NCBI GenBank assembly: GCA_944382775.1
Contig: CALWNI010000016.1
Span: forward strand, 1-32,701
Length of the DNA: 32,701 nt
Source of the DNA: an uncultured Allofournierella sp.
GTDB taxonomy: Bacteria > Bacillota > Clostridia > Oscillospirales > Ruminococcaceae
Direction of reading: 5' to 3'
The number at the start of each line of letters is the position of its first letter. Position 1 is the stretch's first letter. Shown here in pieces: positions 17,303 through 24,715 of this stretch. The notes below the pieces were generated by a model that had not been told where the DNA came from, did no database searches, and saw nothing but the letters and a program-made list of their open reading frames with translations. The translations under genes and the position numbers were made by a program.

Positions 17303-18922
17303 ATGATTTTAGATGCAAAGGAACGGGAACGCATTGTAAAACAGGCACGGGAACTATTTCGCGCCGGTAAGGTGGATTATGCAGCAGCAATGCCGGTGCT
17401 GCGTCAAGGTGCGGCTTTGGGCGATGAATGGTGTTTGTGCACCTTGGGATGGTGCTGTGAATTTGGGCAGGGTACAGAATTGGATTTACAGCAGGCAAAA
17501 TGGTTGTATCAACAGGCAGCTGAAAAAGGATTTGCACCGGCTCAGTGCAATTTGGCGGTGCTTTACATTACCGGAAGCGGTATGGTTGCGGATGCGGTTC
17601 AGGGCGTATATTGGCTGAAAAAGTCTGCGGCACAGAATTATCCAAGGGCACAGTACTTAATGGGCTGCATGTATCAAGATGGAAAAGGGGTAGAAGAAGA
17701 CCCGGTACAAGCGGCAAAGTATTTTACCCATGCGGCATTTCAGGGATATGCGGCGGCACAGTTCAGTTTGGGTGTTTGCTATGAGCGGGGCCGTGGAGTA
17801 GAGCGCAACTTTGAAACTGCACTGCACCAATATTTATTGGCGGCAGAACAAAATCATATTTCCGCCATTTACAATGCGGGATATTTTTATGAAATGGGTT
17901 TGGGAACCGAGCAGAATCTGGAAAAGGCGGCGGAATGTTATCAAAAAGCTGCCGATGCAGGCGACGCAGACGGGCAATGCAGTTTGGCATGGTGCTATGA
18001 TACAGGTACCGGAGTAGAGCGGGATTCTCAAAAAGCAGTGGCTTTGTACGAAAAAGCGGCAAATCAAGGCCATTTGCGAGCAATGCACAATTTGGCGTGG
18101 TGCTATCGGTTGGGACAAGCCGGGGCAGACGGTGCAGACCGAAAGGAAAAGGCTGTTGCCTTATTTCGCCGTGCGGCAGAGCAGGGGTATGTGAGCTCCA
18201 TCTGTGATTTGGGTGTATGTTACCAAGAAGGTTGGGGCATTGAACAGGATTTGCAGAAGGCGTTGGAGTTATATCACCAGGCAGCAGACTGTGGACTGGG
18301 CAAAGCAATGAATTGCATTGGCGAATGTTTTTGGAACGGAGAAGGCGTTGAACAAGACCTAAACCAAGCACTGGAATGGTTTGAAAAGGGAGCCAAGGCC
18401 GGGCACCCTGAAGCACAATTCAATGCGGCATGGTTTTGGGATGAGGGTTTGACCGGCGAAAAAGACAGCGCAAAAGCAGTGCATTGGTATTCCAAGCTGT
18501 TAGAGCAAAAACTGCCCAGCCGAGAATGTTGGATTAACGGTGTAAATAACTTGGGTGAGTGCTACCGCTATGGTCGAGGGGTAGAAAAGGATTTAAACCG
18601 TGCCATTGAGTTGTATGTGATTTCCGGTCGATGCGGAAACGATATGGCCTGGTTTAATTTGGGGCATTTATATGAAACCGAAAAAGAAGACCCCAAAACC
18701 GCCGCAGCCTATTACCAAAAAGGAATTGATGAGTGCGAACGGGGCGGCGATTGTGCGTTGGCATTGGCGTTGCTGCATGAAAAAGGACTGGGTGTGGAGC
18801 AAAGCGACGCAAAGGCGTTGCAACTGGCCCATTTGGCATTGGACCGAGCCATGGAAGACCAACAGGTGATTGAGGATGCTACCGATTTGGTCAATCGGTT
18901 GGAAAAACATTTACAAAAATAA
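17303..18922 (+). CDS. Sel1-like repeat protein
   Basis: 539-residue solenoid made of about a dozen Sel1-like (SLR) repeats of roughly 36 residues, with repeating patterns such as A-x-x-x-L-G-x-x-Y-x-x-G-x-G-V-x-x-D and A-x-x-W-Y-x-x-A-A-x-x-G. The family consists of alpha-helical adaptors for protein-protein contacts. No signal peptide or membrane helix is visible, so it is probably cytoplasmic. The repeats are rich in Trp-Cys-Tyr triplets (LAWCYRLG, LGWCCEFG), giving an unusually high cysteine count. The ATG at 17303 follows AGGGAG by 7 bases and is preferred over the in-frame ATG at 17276, which has no ribosome binding site. It is a single gene between terminators; its partner is unknown. 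Confidence 0.9.
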   Translation: MILDAKERERIVKQARELFRAGKVDYAAAMPVLRQGAALGDEWCLCTLGWCCEFGQGTELDLQQAKWLYQQAAEKGFAPAQCNLAVLYITGSGMVADAVQGVYWLKKSAAQNYPRAQYLMGCMYQDGKGVEEDPVQAAKYFTHAAFQGYAAAQFSLGVCYERGRGVERNFETALHQYLLAAEQNHISAIYNAGYFYEMGLGTEQNLEKAAECYQKAADAGDADGQCSLAWCYDTGTGVERDSQKAVALYEKAANQGHLRAMHNLAWCYRLGQAGADGADRKEKAVALFRRAAEQGYVSSICDLGVCYQEGWGIEQDLQKALELYHQAADCGLGKAMNCIGECFWNGEGVEQDLNQALEWFEKGAKAGHPEAQFNAAWFWDEGLTGEKDSAKAVHWYSKLLEQKLPSRECWINGVNNLGECYRYGRGVEKDLNRAIELYVISGRCGNDMAWFNLGHLYETEKEDPKTAAAYYQKGIDECERGGDCALALALLHEKGLGVEQSDAKALQLAHLALDRAMEDQQVIEDATDLVNRLEKHLQK

Positions 18923-18959
18923 AAAAAGGCGTGTTTTCAAAAGAAAACACGCCTTTTTT
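18922..18959. terminator. Bidirectional terminator between the Sel1 and FliB-like genes
   Basis: A 17-bp perfect stem (18922-18938 with 18943-18959), loop AAAA, is flanked by A-runs on one side and T-runs on the other, so it can terminate both converging transcripts. It fills the whole gap between the two stop codons. Confidence 0.92.
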
Positions 18960-20108
18960 CTATAACAAACAAGCAATGAGTGCCATGGGGGAAAGAAAGT
19001 CCGCCGACCAGATGGCATCGTTTAACCGTTTTAGATTTTCGGGGGAATACTCTACTTCTTTGGAGTATGCTTTGGCATTCTGTATCTGTTGTTCCGGTGT
19101 GAGGGTGCCGGTGCTTGCTAGGGGGTCTTGGGCAAGCAGAGCAATCACCAATGTGGCAATTACAGAAGGCAACATGCCGCCTAGTATATCACCTTGCACG
19201 GCGGCAGGAAGAAAATAACGATAGAGAAAATAGCTGCCGATGTTTTGCAGTGGCAACTCCAAGTTTGCAGGAATAGACCAGCCTTGAAATTGACAAAGGG
19301 CATCGGAAATTTGCTTTAAACGGTCATGCCAAGTGGAATCGTTGGCGGAAAGGGTGCAATGGAATTGCAGCAAATCCTGCAAGAGAGCAGGCGAAGGATT
19401 GGGTGCAATGGCCCCGGAAAGTTGTTGAATCAGCGAGGGGTAGCAATCGGTATCGCTGTAAAAATCCGCCAAAGAAAAACAGGCTTGAATGCAAAATTCG
19501 GTGGGGGAAAGGTCGGGGTTGTCCTCGGCTTGGGAAAACCAATTTTGCAAATCCTGTGCAAGACTGACCAGCAAAGCAAGCCGATGAGGAAGCGAAAGTA
19601 CCGATGTGTTGCAAATGGTAAAAGCGGCCTGCCGCACTGCACGCAGTGCATCGAGCAATGCAGAGTCAACAGCGGTGTGAGGGTCATCGGGTTGGTTGGT
19701 TTGGTGGCAAACCAGCGAGAGGGGAGTGGAAGAAAATAAAATAAGGCGGGCTGCCTCTTCACAGCATAACCCGAGCCCGGTTTCCTTTTCGGTACCAAAC
19801 CAGTTGTGAAAACGGGGATGTTCTGCACAGATGGTGCAAAGATGTGGTTCACCCAGATCCGTGTGAACTTGGCAAAGGTTTTGCTCGGTTAAAAAGGGGC
19901 AGCGGTTCTTTTGCGTGAGAAGAAAATGGGCAGGCGTTTGGCTGGAAATGTTTTGCGCCAGTTTTTGCCCCAGCGCACCGGGAACCTGGCGATAAAATTT
20001 CAGCGTTTCGGCATCAATGCCGATTTCCCACCCAATGCAGCAGTTGTCTTGACAGGCAGAGCCGATGCATTGAAAATCAGAATAGTAATGGGGAAACCAT
20101 TGTTTCAT
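18960..20108 (-). CDS. FliB-like flagellin lysine-N-methylase family protein
   Basis: 382-residue protein of the FliB family. The cysteine-rich N-terminal module is complete: Cys14, Cys19, Cys23 and Cys24 in DFQCIGSACQDNCCIGW, then Cys70, Cys79, Cys91 and Cys94 in CPF...LCQVH...LCTIC, followed by HPRFHNWFG and CCEEAARL. The cysteine pattern suggests a metal or iron-sulfur site. Known FliB methylates surface lysines of flagellin, but no flagellar gene is in the window and this family is also widespread in Clostridia, so the substrate is open. The ATG at 20108 follows AAAGGGAT inside the spacer. Only 15 bases separate it from the recQ stop, so it is probably co-transcribed with recQ. The C-terminal 200 residues are helical and less conserved. 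Confidence 0.8.
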   Translation of the reverse strand: MKQWFPHYYSDFQCIGSACQDNCCIGWEIGIDAETLKFYRQVPGALGQKLAQNISSQTPAHFLLTQKNRCPFLTEQNLCQVHTDLGEPHLCTICAEHPRFHNWFGTEKETGLGLCCEEAARLILFSSTPLSLVCHQTNQPDDPHTAVDSALLDALRAVRQAAFTICNTSVLSLPHRLALLVSLAQDLQNWFSQAEDNPDLSPTEFCIQACFSLADFYSDTDCYPSLIQQLSGAIAPNPSPALLQDLLQFHCTLSANDSTWHDRLKQISDALCQFQGWSIPANLELPLQNIGSYFLYRYFLPAAVQGDILGGMLPSVIATLVIALLAQDPLASTGTLTPEQQIQNAKAYSKEVEYSPENLKRLNDAIWSADFLSPMALIACLL

Positions 20109-20123
20109 AACGAATTATCCCTT

Positions 20124-21650
20124 TCAAAAGGTTTGAATCAGTGCCAAAAAGGCGTCGCCGTATTGTTCGCATTTTCGCACACCCACGCCGGGAATTTCCA
20201 GCAACTCGTTGCGGGTTTTGGGCAGCTGCGAACACATGGCGCGCAGCGTGGTATCGGTAAATACCACAAAGGCGGGAACGCCTGCCTGCCGTGCCAATTG
20301 AAGGCGAAGGTCTTTGAGTTTTTGCAGATGCTCTTGGTTGAGGTCTTTTTCTGCAAGGTCTTTGTATTTTGCGGCTTTCTGTGCTGCCATTTTGACCACT
20401 GAGGCACGCTGCTGGTCGGGCTGGCAAACCGAACAATGGCCGCAGTTGCGGGATTGCTGCCGTTGACCAAAGTAGTTTAAAATTTCGCCCCGAAGGCAGT
20501 AACGGCTATGACAATAAAAGGTCATTTGACGCAGTCGGTCCCGCTGGCGTGCCAGCTGAATTTCCACTTCTTCGGGAGAAGCACCTGCGGCAGGTTCGCT
20601 GTTATCAATTAAAAAGTTTGCGGTACGCACATCCCCGGCAGAATAAAACAGAATACAATCGGCAGGTTGCCCATCGCGACCGGCACGCCCGGCCTCTTGA
20701 TAATAGCTTTCCAAATCCAAGGGCATGTTGTAATGAATTACAAAGTTTACGTTGGATTTATCAATGCCCATACCAAACGCATTGGTTGCTACCATAACCC
20801 GTGCTTGGTCAAACAAAAACGCATCTTGATTGCGTTGGCGTTCTTCGGCAGGCATACCGGCATGATACCGCGCTGCGGAAATGTTGGCATTGCACAGTTT
20901 TTCGTAAACCTCATCCACCTTTTTGCGGGTGGAGCAATACACGATTCCGGTTGCGGTGGGGTGGTCGCCCAGATAGGCGGCAAGGCAGGGATACTTCTCT
21001 TTTTCCTCCATGCGCTGCACCTCAAAAAAGAGATTGGAGCGGTCAAAGCCGGTGGTGAGTTCCAACGGGTTGTTGAGTTGCAGCATCTGGCGAATGTCGG
21101 TTTTTACCCGCTGCGTGGCGGTTGCGGTGAAGGCACCTACCGGGGGACGCTGATGAAGCTGGCTGACAAACTGTTGAATTTGCAGGTAGCTGGGGCGAAA
21201 GTCTTGCCCCCATTGGGAAACACAGTGGGCTTCATCCACACAGAGAAGCGAGATTTTAACGCTGTGAGAAAACCGCAAAAAATTGGGGGTAAGCAGCCGT
21301 TCGGGGGCAACATAAACAATTTTGTACATGCCTTCGCAGGCGTTTGCCAAGGCTTTTCGGCATTGGTTTTCGGTAAGCGACGAATTGATGTAGGCGGCAC
21401 GCACACCCATTTGAATCAATGCCTGTACTTGGTCCTGCATTAAGCTGATGAGTGGGCTAACTACGATGGTAATGCCTGGCAGAAGAAGAGCCGGCAGTTG
21501 ATAACAGATGGATTTTCCGGCACCGGTGGGCATAACGGCAAGGACGTCTTTGCCGGAAAGCAAGGCATTTACCACTTCTTCTTGCCCAGGGCGAAAGGAG
21601 TCGTAACCAAAAATAGTTTTTAGGGTTTGGTGTTTTGCAATGTCGTTCAT
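20124..21650 (-). CDS. recQ: RecQ-family ATP-dependent DNA helicase
   Basis: 3'-to-5' DNA helicase acting in recombination and fork repair, 508 residues. Superfamily 2 motifs are clear: Q-motif region FRPGQ, Walker A PTGAGKS (about residue 41), DEAH in VDEAHCVSQWG, FTATAT (motif III), and motif VI in QEAGRAGRDG. The RecQ zinc site follows (CLRGEILNYFG then NCGHCSVC). A C-terminal HRDC-like domain (about 435-508) ends in PGVGVRKCEQYG. The roughly 100-residue winged-helix part of the RQC domain, present in E. coli RecQ (609 residues), seems to be missing: only about 35 residues join the zinc site to the HRDC domain. The ATG at 21650 follows GCGAGG. It is the first gene of a probable recQ-fliB-like operon. 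Confidence 0.93.
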   Translation of the reverse strand: MNDIAKHQTLKTIFGYDSFRPGQEEVVNALLSGKDVLAVMPTGAGKSICYQLPALLLPGITIVVSPLISLMQDQVQALIQMGVRAAYINSSLTENQCRKALANACEGMYKIVYVAPERLLTPNFLRFSHSVKISLLCVDEAHCVSQWGQDFRPSYLQIQQFVSQLHQRPPVGAFTATATQRVKTDIRQMLQLNNPLELTTGFDRSNLFFEVQRMEEKEKYPCLAAYLGDHPTATGIVYCSTRKKVDEVYEKLCNANISAARYHAGMPAEERQRNQDAFLFDQARVMVATNAFGMGIDKSNVNFVIHYNMPLDLESYYQEAGRAGRDGQPADCILFYSAGDVRTANFLIDNSEPAAGASPEEVEIQLARQRDRLRQMTFYCHSRYCLRGEILNYFGQRQQSRNCGHCSVCQPDQQRASVVKMAAQKAAKYKDLAEKDLNQEHLQKLKDLRLQLARQAGVPAFVVFTDTTLRAMCSQLPKTRNELLEIPGVGVRKCEQYGDAFLALIQTF

Positions 21651-21690
21651 AAAAACCTCGCAGTATCGTGGCGTAAACAGAATTGTTTTT

Positions 21691-21699
21691 ATTATAGCA
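21691..21699 (-). promoter_or_regulatory. Extended -10 promoter of recQ
   Basis: On the minus strand TGCTATAAT (21699-21691) is an extended -10 element about 40 bases before the recQ ATG. Upstream lies a T-rich tract without a recognisable -35 box. The uppP promoter has the same TGCTATAAT core. Confidence 0.6.
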
Positions 21700-21721
21700 G
21701 AAAAAAGAAAAAAAGGCAGAA

Positions 21722-21759
21722 AAACCGAAAGGACGGCGCATGCGCCGTCCTTTCGGTTT
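21722..21759 (-). terminator. Perfect 38-bp palindrome, terminator of the small membrane gene
   Basis: The arms 21722-21740 and 21741-21759 are exact reverse complements with no unpaired centre. In the minus-strand transcript the stem is followed by TTCTGCC and then a long T-rich tract. The position, about 40 bases past the stop of the small membrane gene and just before the recQ promoter, fits an intrinsic terminator. Confidence 0.75.
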
Positions 21760-21797
21760 GTGGTTCGTATCCGCGAGGGAGAAGAGGAAAAAACAAA

Positions 21798-22126
21798 TTA
21801 GGATTGCAGCTGGTTCCAGTCACGACGGAGAAACAGCCAGGTAATGCCGGGAACAAGGATGCTGCCAACAAACGACATCACAATGGAGAGAAGCAAGGCG
21901 TCAGAAGATAGACTGCCCACAACCGCAATGACAAAAGAAAGAACATAACAGCCACACATGAGCAAAAACCCTGTTTCTTTTGTTTGAATAGTAAAAGACA
22001 AAGCCCAATAAGAGATACAATGGCCACAACAACCGAGGGAATACGGCCATAACTTGCATTTAAAACCGTGGTAGCAGCACATAAAATAAGGGCAAACCAA
22101 AGCCAAACTTTTGTGGAACGACGCAT
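21798..22126 (-). CDS. Small four-helix membrane protein with reading frame broken at GGGTTTT
   Basis: Unrecognised small membrane protein. The ATG at 22126 has an excellent ribosome binding site (AAAGGAGAG, 7-base spacing). The frame as written runs 82 codons to 21878. After codon 54 the sequence that continues a convincing membrane protein (LLMCGCYVLSFVIAVVG, ending LFLRRDWNQLQS) lies in the -1 frame, which reaches a stop at 21798. Joined at the heptamer G-GGT-TTT (21971-21965), the product has 109 residues and about four hydrophobic helices (about 7-25, 31-47, 55-73, 78-100). The switch could be a one-base deletion in a T-run, a sequencing error, or a programmed -1 frameshift, since the heptamer is in the correct zero-frame phase. 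No downstream pseudoknot is obvious. Function unknown. Confidence 0.65.
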
Positions 22127-22148
22127 AGAAAATCTCTCCTTTAAAAAT

Positions 22149-22191
22149 ACTTGACTTAGTCAGCATAATCAAATTAACTGACAAAGTCAAG
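22149..22191 (-). promoter_or_regulatory. Promoter of the small membrane gene within a double palindromic operator
   Basis: On the minus strand, TTGACT (22190-22185), 17 bases, then TATGCT (22167-22162) forms a -35/-10 pair. The sequence also carries two copies of the pseudo-palindrome TGACTnnGTCA-type site at 22152-22162 and 22179-22189, with centres 27 bases apart; together they form a larger inverted repeat (CTTGACT...AGTCAAG). One copy covers the -35 box and the other meets the -10 box and the start region, as expected for a repressor operator of MarR type or similar. No regulator gene is adjacent. Confidence 0.65.
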
Positions 22192-22198
22192 TAAATTT

Positions 22199-22231
22199 GA
22201 AAAAAAGAGCATACGGCTTTTGCCGTATGCT
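22199..22231 (-). terminator. Intrinsic terminator of the pilus-like operon
   Basis: AGCATACGGC (22208-22217) and GCCGTATGCT (22222-22231) form a perfect 10-bp stem with a four-base loop, followed on the minus strand by CTTTTTTTC. It begins seven bases after the PilT-like stop. Confidence 0.92.
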
Positions 22232-22238
22232 AATTGGA

Positions 22239-23309
22239 TTAAAGCATGGAAAGTGCAGCAAGGCGTTTTTCCATAGCTTCGTAGTGGATGGAATAGGTGA
22301 GGGCGGTTTCTTTGGTGATACGGCCCTGTTGATACAGCTGGAGCAGACTTTGGTCCATAGTGCGCATGCCCTCGGCTGCGCCTGATTGAATAGCGGTATC
22401 AATTTGATGGGTTTTGGCTTCACGAATCAGGTTTTTGATGGCAGCATTGGTATACATGATTTCAAAGGCTACCGTTTGCTTGCCGTCGGTTGTGGGAACA
22501 AGCTGTTGGCTGATAACGGCTTGCAGTACCATGGAAAGCTGAATGCGAACCTGCTGTTGTTGTGCGGCAGGGAAAACGTCGATGATGCGGTCAACGGTAT
22601 TGGCTGCGCCCGTGGTGTGCAGGGTGCTGAACAAGAGCTGACCGGTTTCGGCGGCTGTCATGGCGACTTCGATGGTTTCATAATCACGCATTTCACCAAG
22701 AAGAATGACATCAGGGCTTTCACGCAGGGCACTGCGCAGTGCGCCCACATAGGTGGGGGTATCGCTGCCAATTTCGCGCTGGGTCACAATGCATTTGTTA
22801 TGCCGATGAATGTGCTCGATGGGGTCTTCCATTGTGATAATGTGCCCTTCGCGCGTGCGATTGATTTCGTCAATCATGCAGGCAAGGGTGGTGGATTTTC
22901 CGTTGCCAGCCGGGCCGGTAACCAGAATAAGGCCTTTCATTTTTTTGCAGGCAGCCATAACTTGAGGCGGAATACCCAGTGCATTGGGATCTGGTAAGCC
23001 GAACTGGATAACACGCAGAACAACGGCTAAGGTACCACGTTGGTGCAGAACATTGGCACGAAAACGGCCCAAATCCTGAATGGCAAAGGAAAAGTCATCG
23101 TCAGAGTCTTCCGGCGCAAAACGGTCCGGATTGCGACCACATAATTTATAAATTGCCGAGATAAGTGCATGGGTATCGTCCGGGTGCAACGGTTCGCCCT
23201 CGCGAAGCTGACGACCGTTAATCTTATAAGTAAGGGGAAGGCCGGCGATAATAAAAATATCGGAAGCATTTAAGGTGATGGCGTGGTGTAAAATTTGGGA
23301 AATGTCCAT
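22239..23309 (-). CDS. pilT: PilT-like type IV pilus ATPase
   Basis: Cytoplasmic hexameric secretion ATPase, 356 residues, the size of PilT rather than of PilB (about 560). Motifs in order: Walker A GPAGNGKST (132-140), Asp box ITMEDPIEH (158-166), Walker B VILLGEMRD (201-209), His box TGQLLFSTLHT (222-232), and the PilT hallmark AIKNLIREAK (290-299, AIRNLIRE-type). PilT normally powers pilus retraction. Here it is the only ATPase in the operon, so it may drive assembly as well, or PilB may be encoded elsewhere. The ATG at 23309 follows AAAGGAG by about 8 bases; the open frame extends 54 codons upstream but overlaps the preceding gene and lacks a binding site. It is the last gene of the operon. 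Confidence 0.93.
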   Translation of the reverse strand: MDISQILHHAITLNASDIFIIAGLPLTYKINGRQLREGEPLHPDDTHALISAIYKLCGRNPDRFAPEDSDDDFSFAIQDLGRFRANVLHQRGTLAVVLRVIQFGLPDPNALGIPPQVMAACKKMKGLILVTGPAGNGKSTTLACMIDEINRTREGHIITMEDPIEHIHRHNKCIVTQREIGSDTPTYVGALRSALRESPDVILLGEMRDYETIEVAMTAAETGQLLFSTLHTTGAANTVDRIIDVFPAAQQQQVRIQLSMVLQAVISQQLVPTTDGKQTVAFEIMYTNAAIKNLIREAKTHQIDTAIQSGAAEGMRTMDQSLLQLYQQGRITKETALTYSIHYEAMEKRLAALSML

Positions 23310-23344
23310 AGAGAAAACTCCTTTCTCGGCAATGGCAAATGGAG

Positions 23345-23764
23345 TTATAGGGTTCCGTCCCAAAGATTGAGGCTGGTGTCCGGTTCCCATAGCTGCGAGA
23401 ATTGCCAACGGGTAATGCGGTAACGGGGGCTGTTTTGCGTTTGACTTGGTGTGACAGAAACGGCAAGACAACGCCCGCTAGAATCGGTTAGTGTGGTGGA
23501 AATGCTGCCGTTTGGATTGATTTCGCCCAGGGGAATGTCGTATCCGTAAAAAAGCGATTGGTCTACGCTTTGCAACCAATGTTGTGCTTGATTTTGCAGT
23601 GCGGTATCTTGATAGTAGCGCTGAAGTGAGTTTTTTGCCAAGACCAGATCGGCGTGTGAGGTGCTAAAGGAAAGAACCGATAAGACTGCCAAGCATACGG
23701 CAACCAGTGTAATTAGGATTGTAAGGGTTCCGGTACGAATGGGTGGGTGTGTTCGGAAACGCAT
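23345..23764 (-). CDS. Small single-pass membrane protein of the pilus-like operon
   Basis: 139 residues with a basic N-terminal stretch of about 11 residues, one long hydrophobic helix (about 12-34) and a soluble outer domain that starts helical (ADLVLAKNSLQRYYQD) and ends beta-rich. This is the shape of a pilin-like subunit, but no prepilin peptidase site (Gly followed by FTLIE-type sequence with Glu at +5) is present. The start is the ATG at 23764, 8 bases from AAAGGAGG; the TTG two codons upstream is too close to that site. It lies 35 bases before pilT. A minor pilin-like or accessory role is inferred from context alone. Confidence 0.75.
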   Translation of the reverse strand: MRFRTHPPIRTGTLTILITLVAVCLAVLSVLSFSTSHADLVLAKNSLQRYYQDTALQNQAQHWLQSVDQSLFYGYDIPLGEINPNGSISTTLTDSSGRCLAVSVTPSQTQNSPRYRITRWQFSQLWEPDTSLNLWDGTL

Positions 23765-23779
23765 ATCCAAAACCTCCTT

Positions 23780-24232
23780 TCAAGAAGCCGGTGCAGTCAA
23801 CGGCAGATATTTTTCGCAGGTAACATCAATAAGCGGTTCGTTGTTTGATTTGGCTGTGATGATGAGATGAAGCTGCGCAAATTGACCAATGGTGCTGTTT
23901 GGCGAAGAAATCTGATAGGAAACATCTAAATAATAAATGCCGTCGCGAGAGGGGTTGCCAAACGAATCAATCTGGAGTTGTTTTTGCCAGATGTCGGAAT
24001 TAAGGGATAATTCAATGCCGGATAGGCTGCTAAATTCTTGCATACTATCAGAAGCATAAAAAGTATCGGTTACATTTTGCGCAATTTGCTGCGTTTGCGT
24101 AAGCGCGTGGGCGTTAATGGCCTGGCTGCGTGCAGTAGCAAACATGCGGACCAATGTGGCGGTAATGATGAGAATAAATAATGTGAGCAAAAGGCTTTCT
24201 ACATAAAATGCGATATTTTTCTTTTGTTTCAT
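23780..24232 (-). CDS. Small pilin-like single-pass membrane protein
   Basis: 150 residues: short basic head MKQKKN, hydrophobic helix about 7-29, then an amphipathic helix (ARSQAINAHALTQTQQIAQNV) and a beta-rich C-terminal part (GIYYLDVSYQI, AQLHLIITAKS). This is the layout of a type IV pilin. The segment AFYVESLLLTLF has a glutamate near the place of the prepilin Glu5, but the glycine of the cleavage site is missing, so processing by a standard prepilin peptidase is doubtful. The ATG overlaps the stop of the upstream gene as ATGA, which implies coupling. Confidence 0.75.
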   Translation of the reverse strand: MKQKKNIAFYVESLLLTLFILIITATLVRMFATARSQAINAHALTQTQQIAQNVTDTFYASDSMQEFSSLSGIELSLNSDIWQKQLQIDSFGNPSRDGIYYLDVSYQISSPNSTIGQFAQLHLIITAKSNNEPLIDVTCEKYLPLTAPAS

Positions 24233-24696
24233 AGCGCGCCCTCCTGTGAACTTTGCAGCGCAATGCGCACTGTGCCAGCACTGGTTTCAATGGAGAGAAG
24301 CTGCGCAGAAAGAAAACATGGCTTGAACTCCTGCATTTCGGTAATTGGCTGTGCATAGTCGGTTAAAAAATCGCTGCCGATGGGCGAAAGTTCTTCGACC
24401 AGTTGGCCGTTTAACAGATAAATTCGGGTTTCGTAACCGCTTTCGTTGTTGGTTAAAACCAGCGCATCGCCTTGCGGGCCGGTACGGATGCTGATGGCGT
24501 TTTCTGCATCGGCAGCATGGACACTGGTGGAAAGGTAGCTAAGACCGGCGCGAATGGTATTGTTTTGGTTTTGACTTTGCACAAGACTGCTGTAAAGATT
24601 GCTGGCTAACATAATAAGCCCGAAAATACAGCCAATCATCAAGGTAAAGAGGGCCATGGCAAACAAGGGAGATAAACGATTGGGTTCTTGTTTCAT
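24229..24696 (-). CDS. DUF4860-like pilin-like membrane protein
   Basis: 155 residues with an N-terminal hydrophobic helix (about 10-33), a helical stretch (QSQNQNNTIRAGLSYLSTSVHAAD, split here only for description) and beta strands with the pattern GDALVLTNNESGYETRIYLLNGQLVEEL. From memory this pattern matches DUF4860, a family of unknown function found beside type IV pilus-like genes in Clostridia; a profile search would settle it. The ATG at 24696 follows AGGAGG by 7 bases. The longer open frame starting at 24780 overlaps the upstream gene and has no binding site. No prepilin cleavage motif is seen. Confidence 0.75.
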   Translation of the reverse strand: MKQEPNRLSPLFAMALFTLMIGCIFGLIMLASNLYSSLVQSQNQNNTIRAGLSYLSTSVHAADAENAISIRTGPQGDALVLTNNESGYETRIYLLNGQLVEELSPIGSDFLTDYAQPITEMQEFKPCFLSAQLLSIETSAGTVRIALQSSQEGAL

Positions 24697-24715
24697 GAAG
24701 CAACCTCCTGTTTTA

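Noticed and set aside
20667-21443. 258-codon plus-strand open frame opposite recQ
   Set aside because: It is antisense to clearly conserved helicase motifs and has no ribosome binding site.
23310-23471. N-terminal extension of the PilT-like frame
   Set aside because: The extension overlaps the preceding pilin-like gene and has no binding site; the ATG at 23309 has AAAGGAG at good distance and gives the family's usual start.
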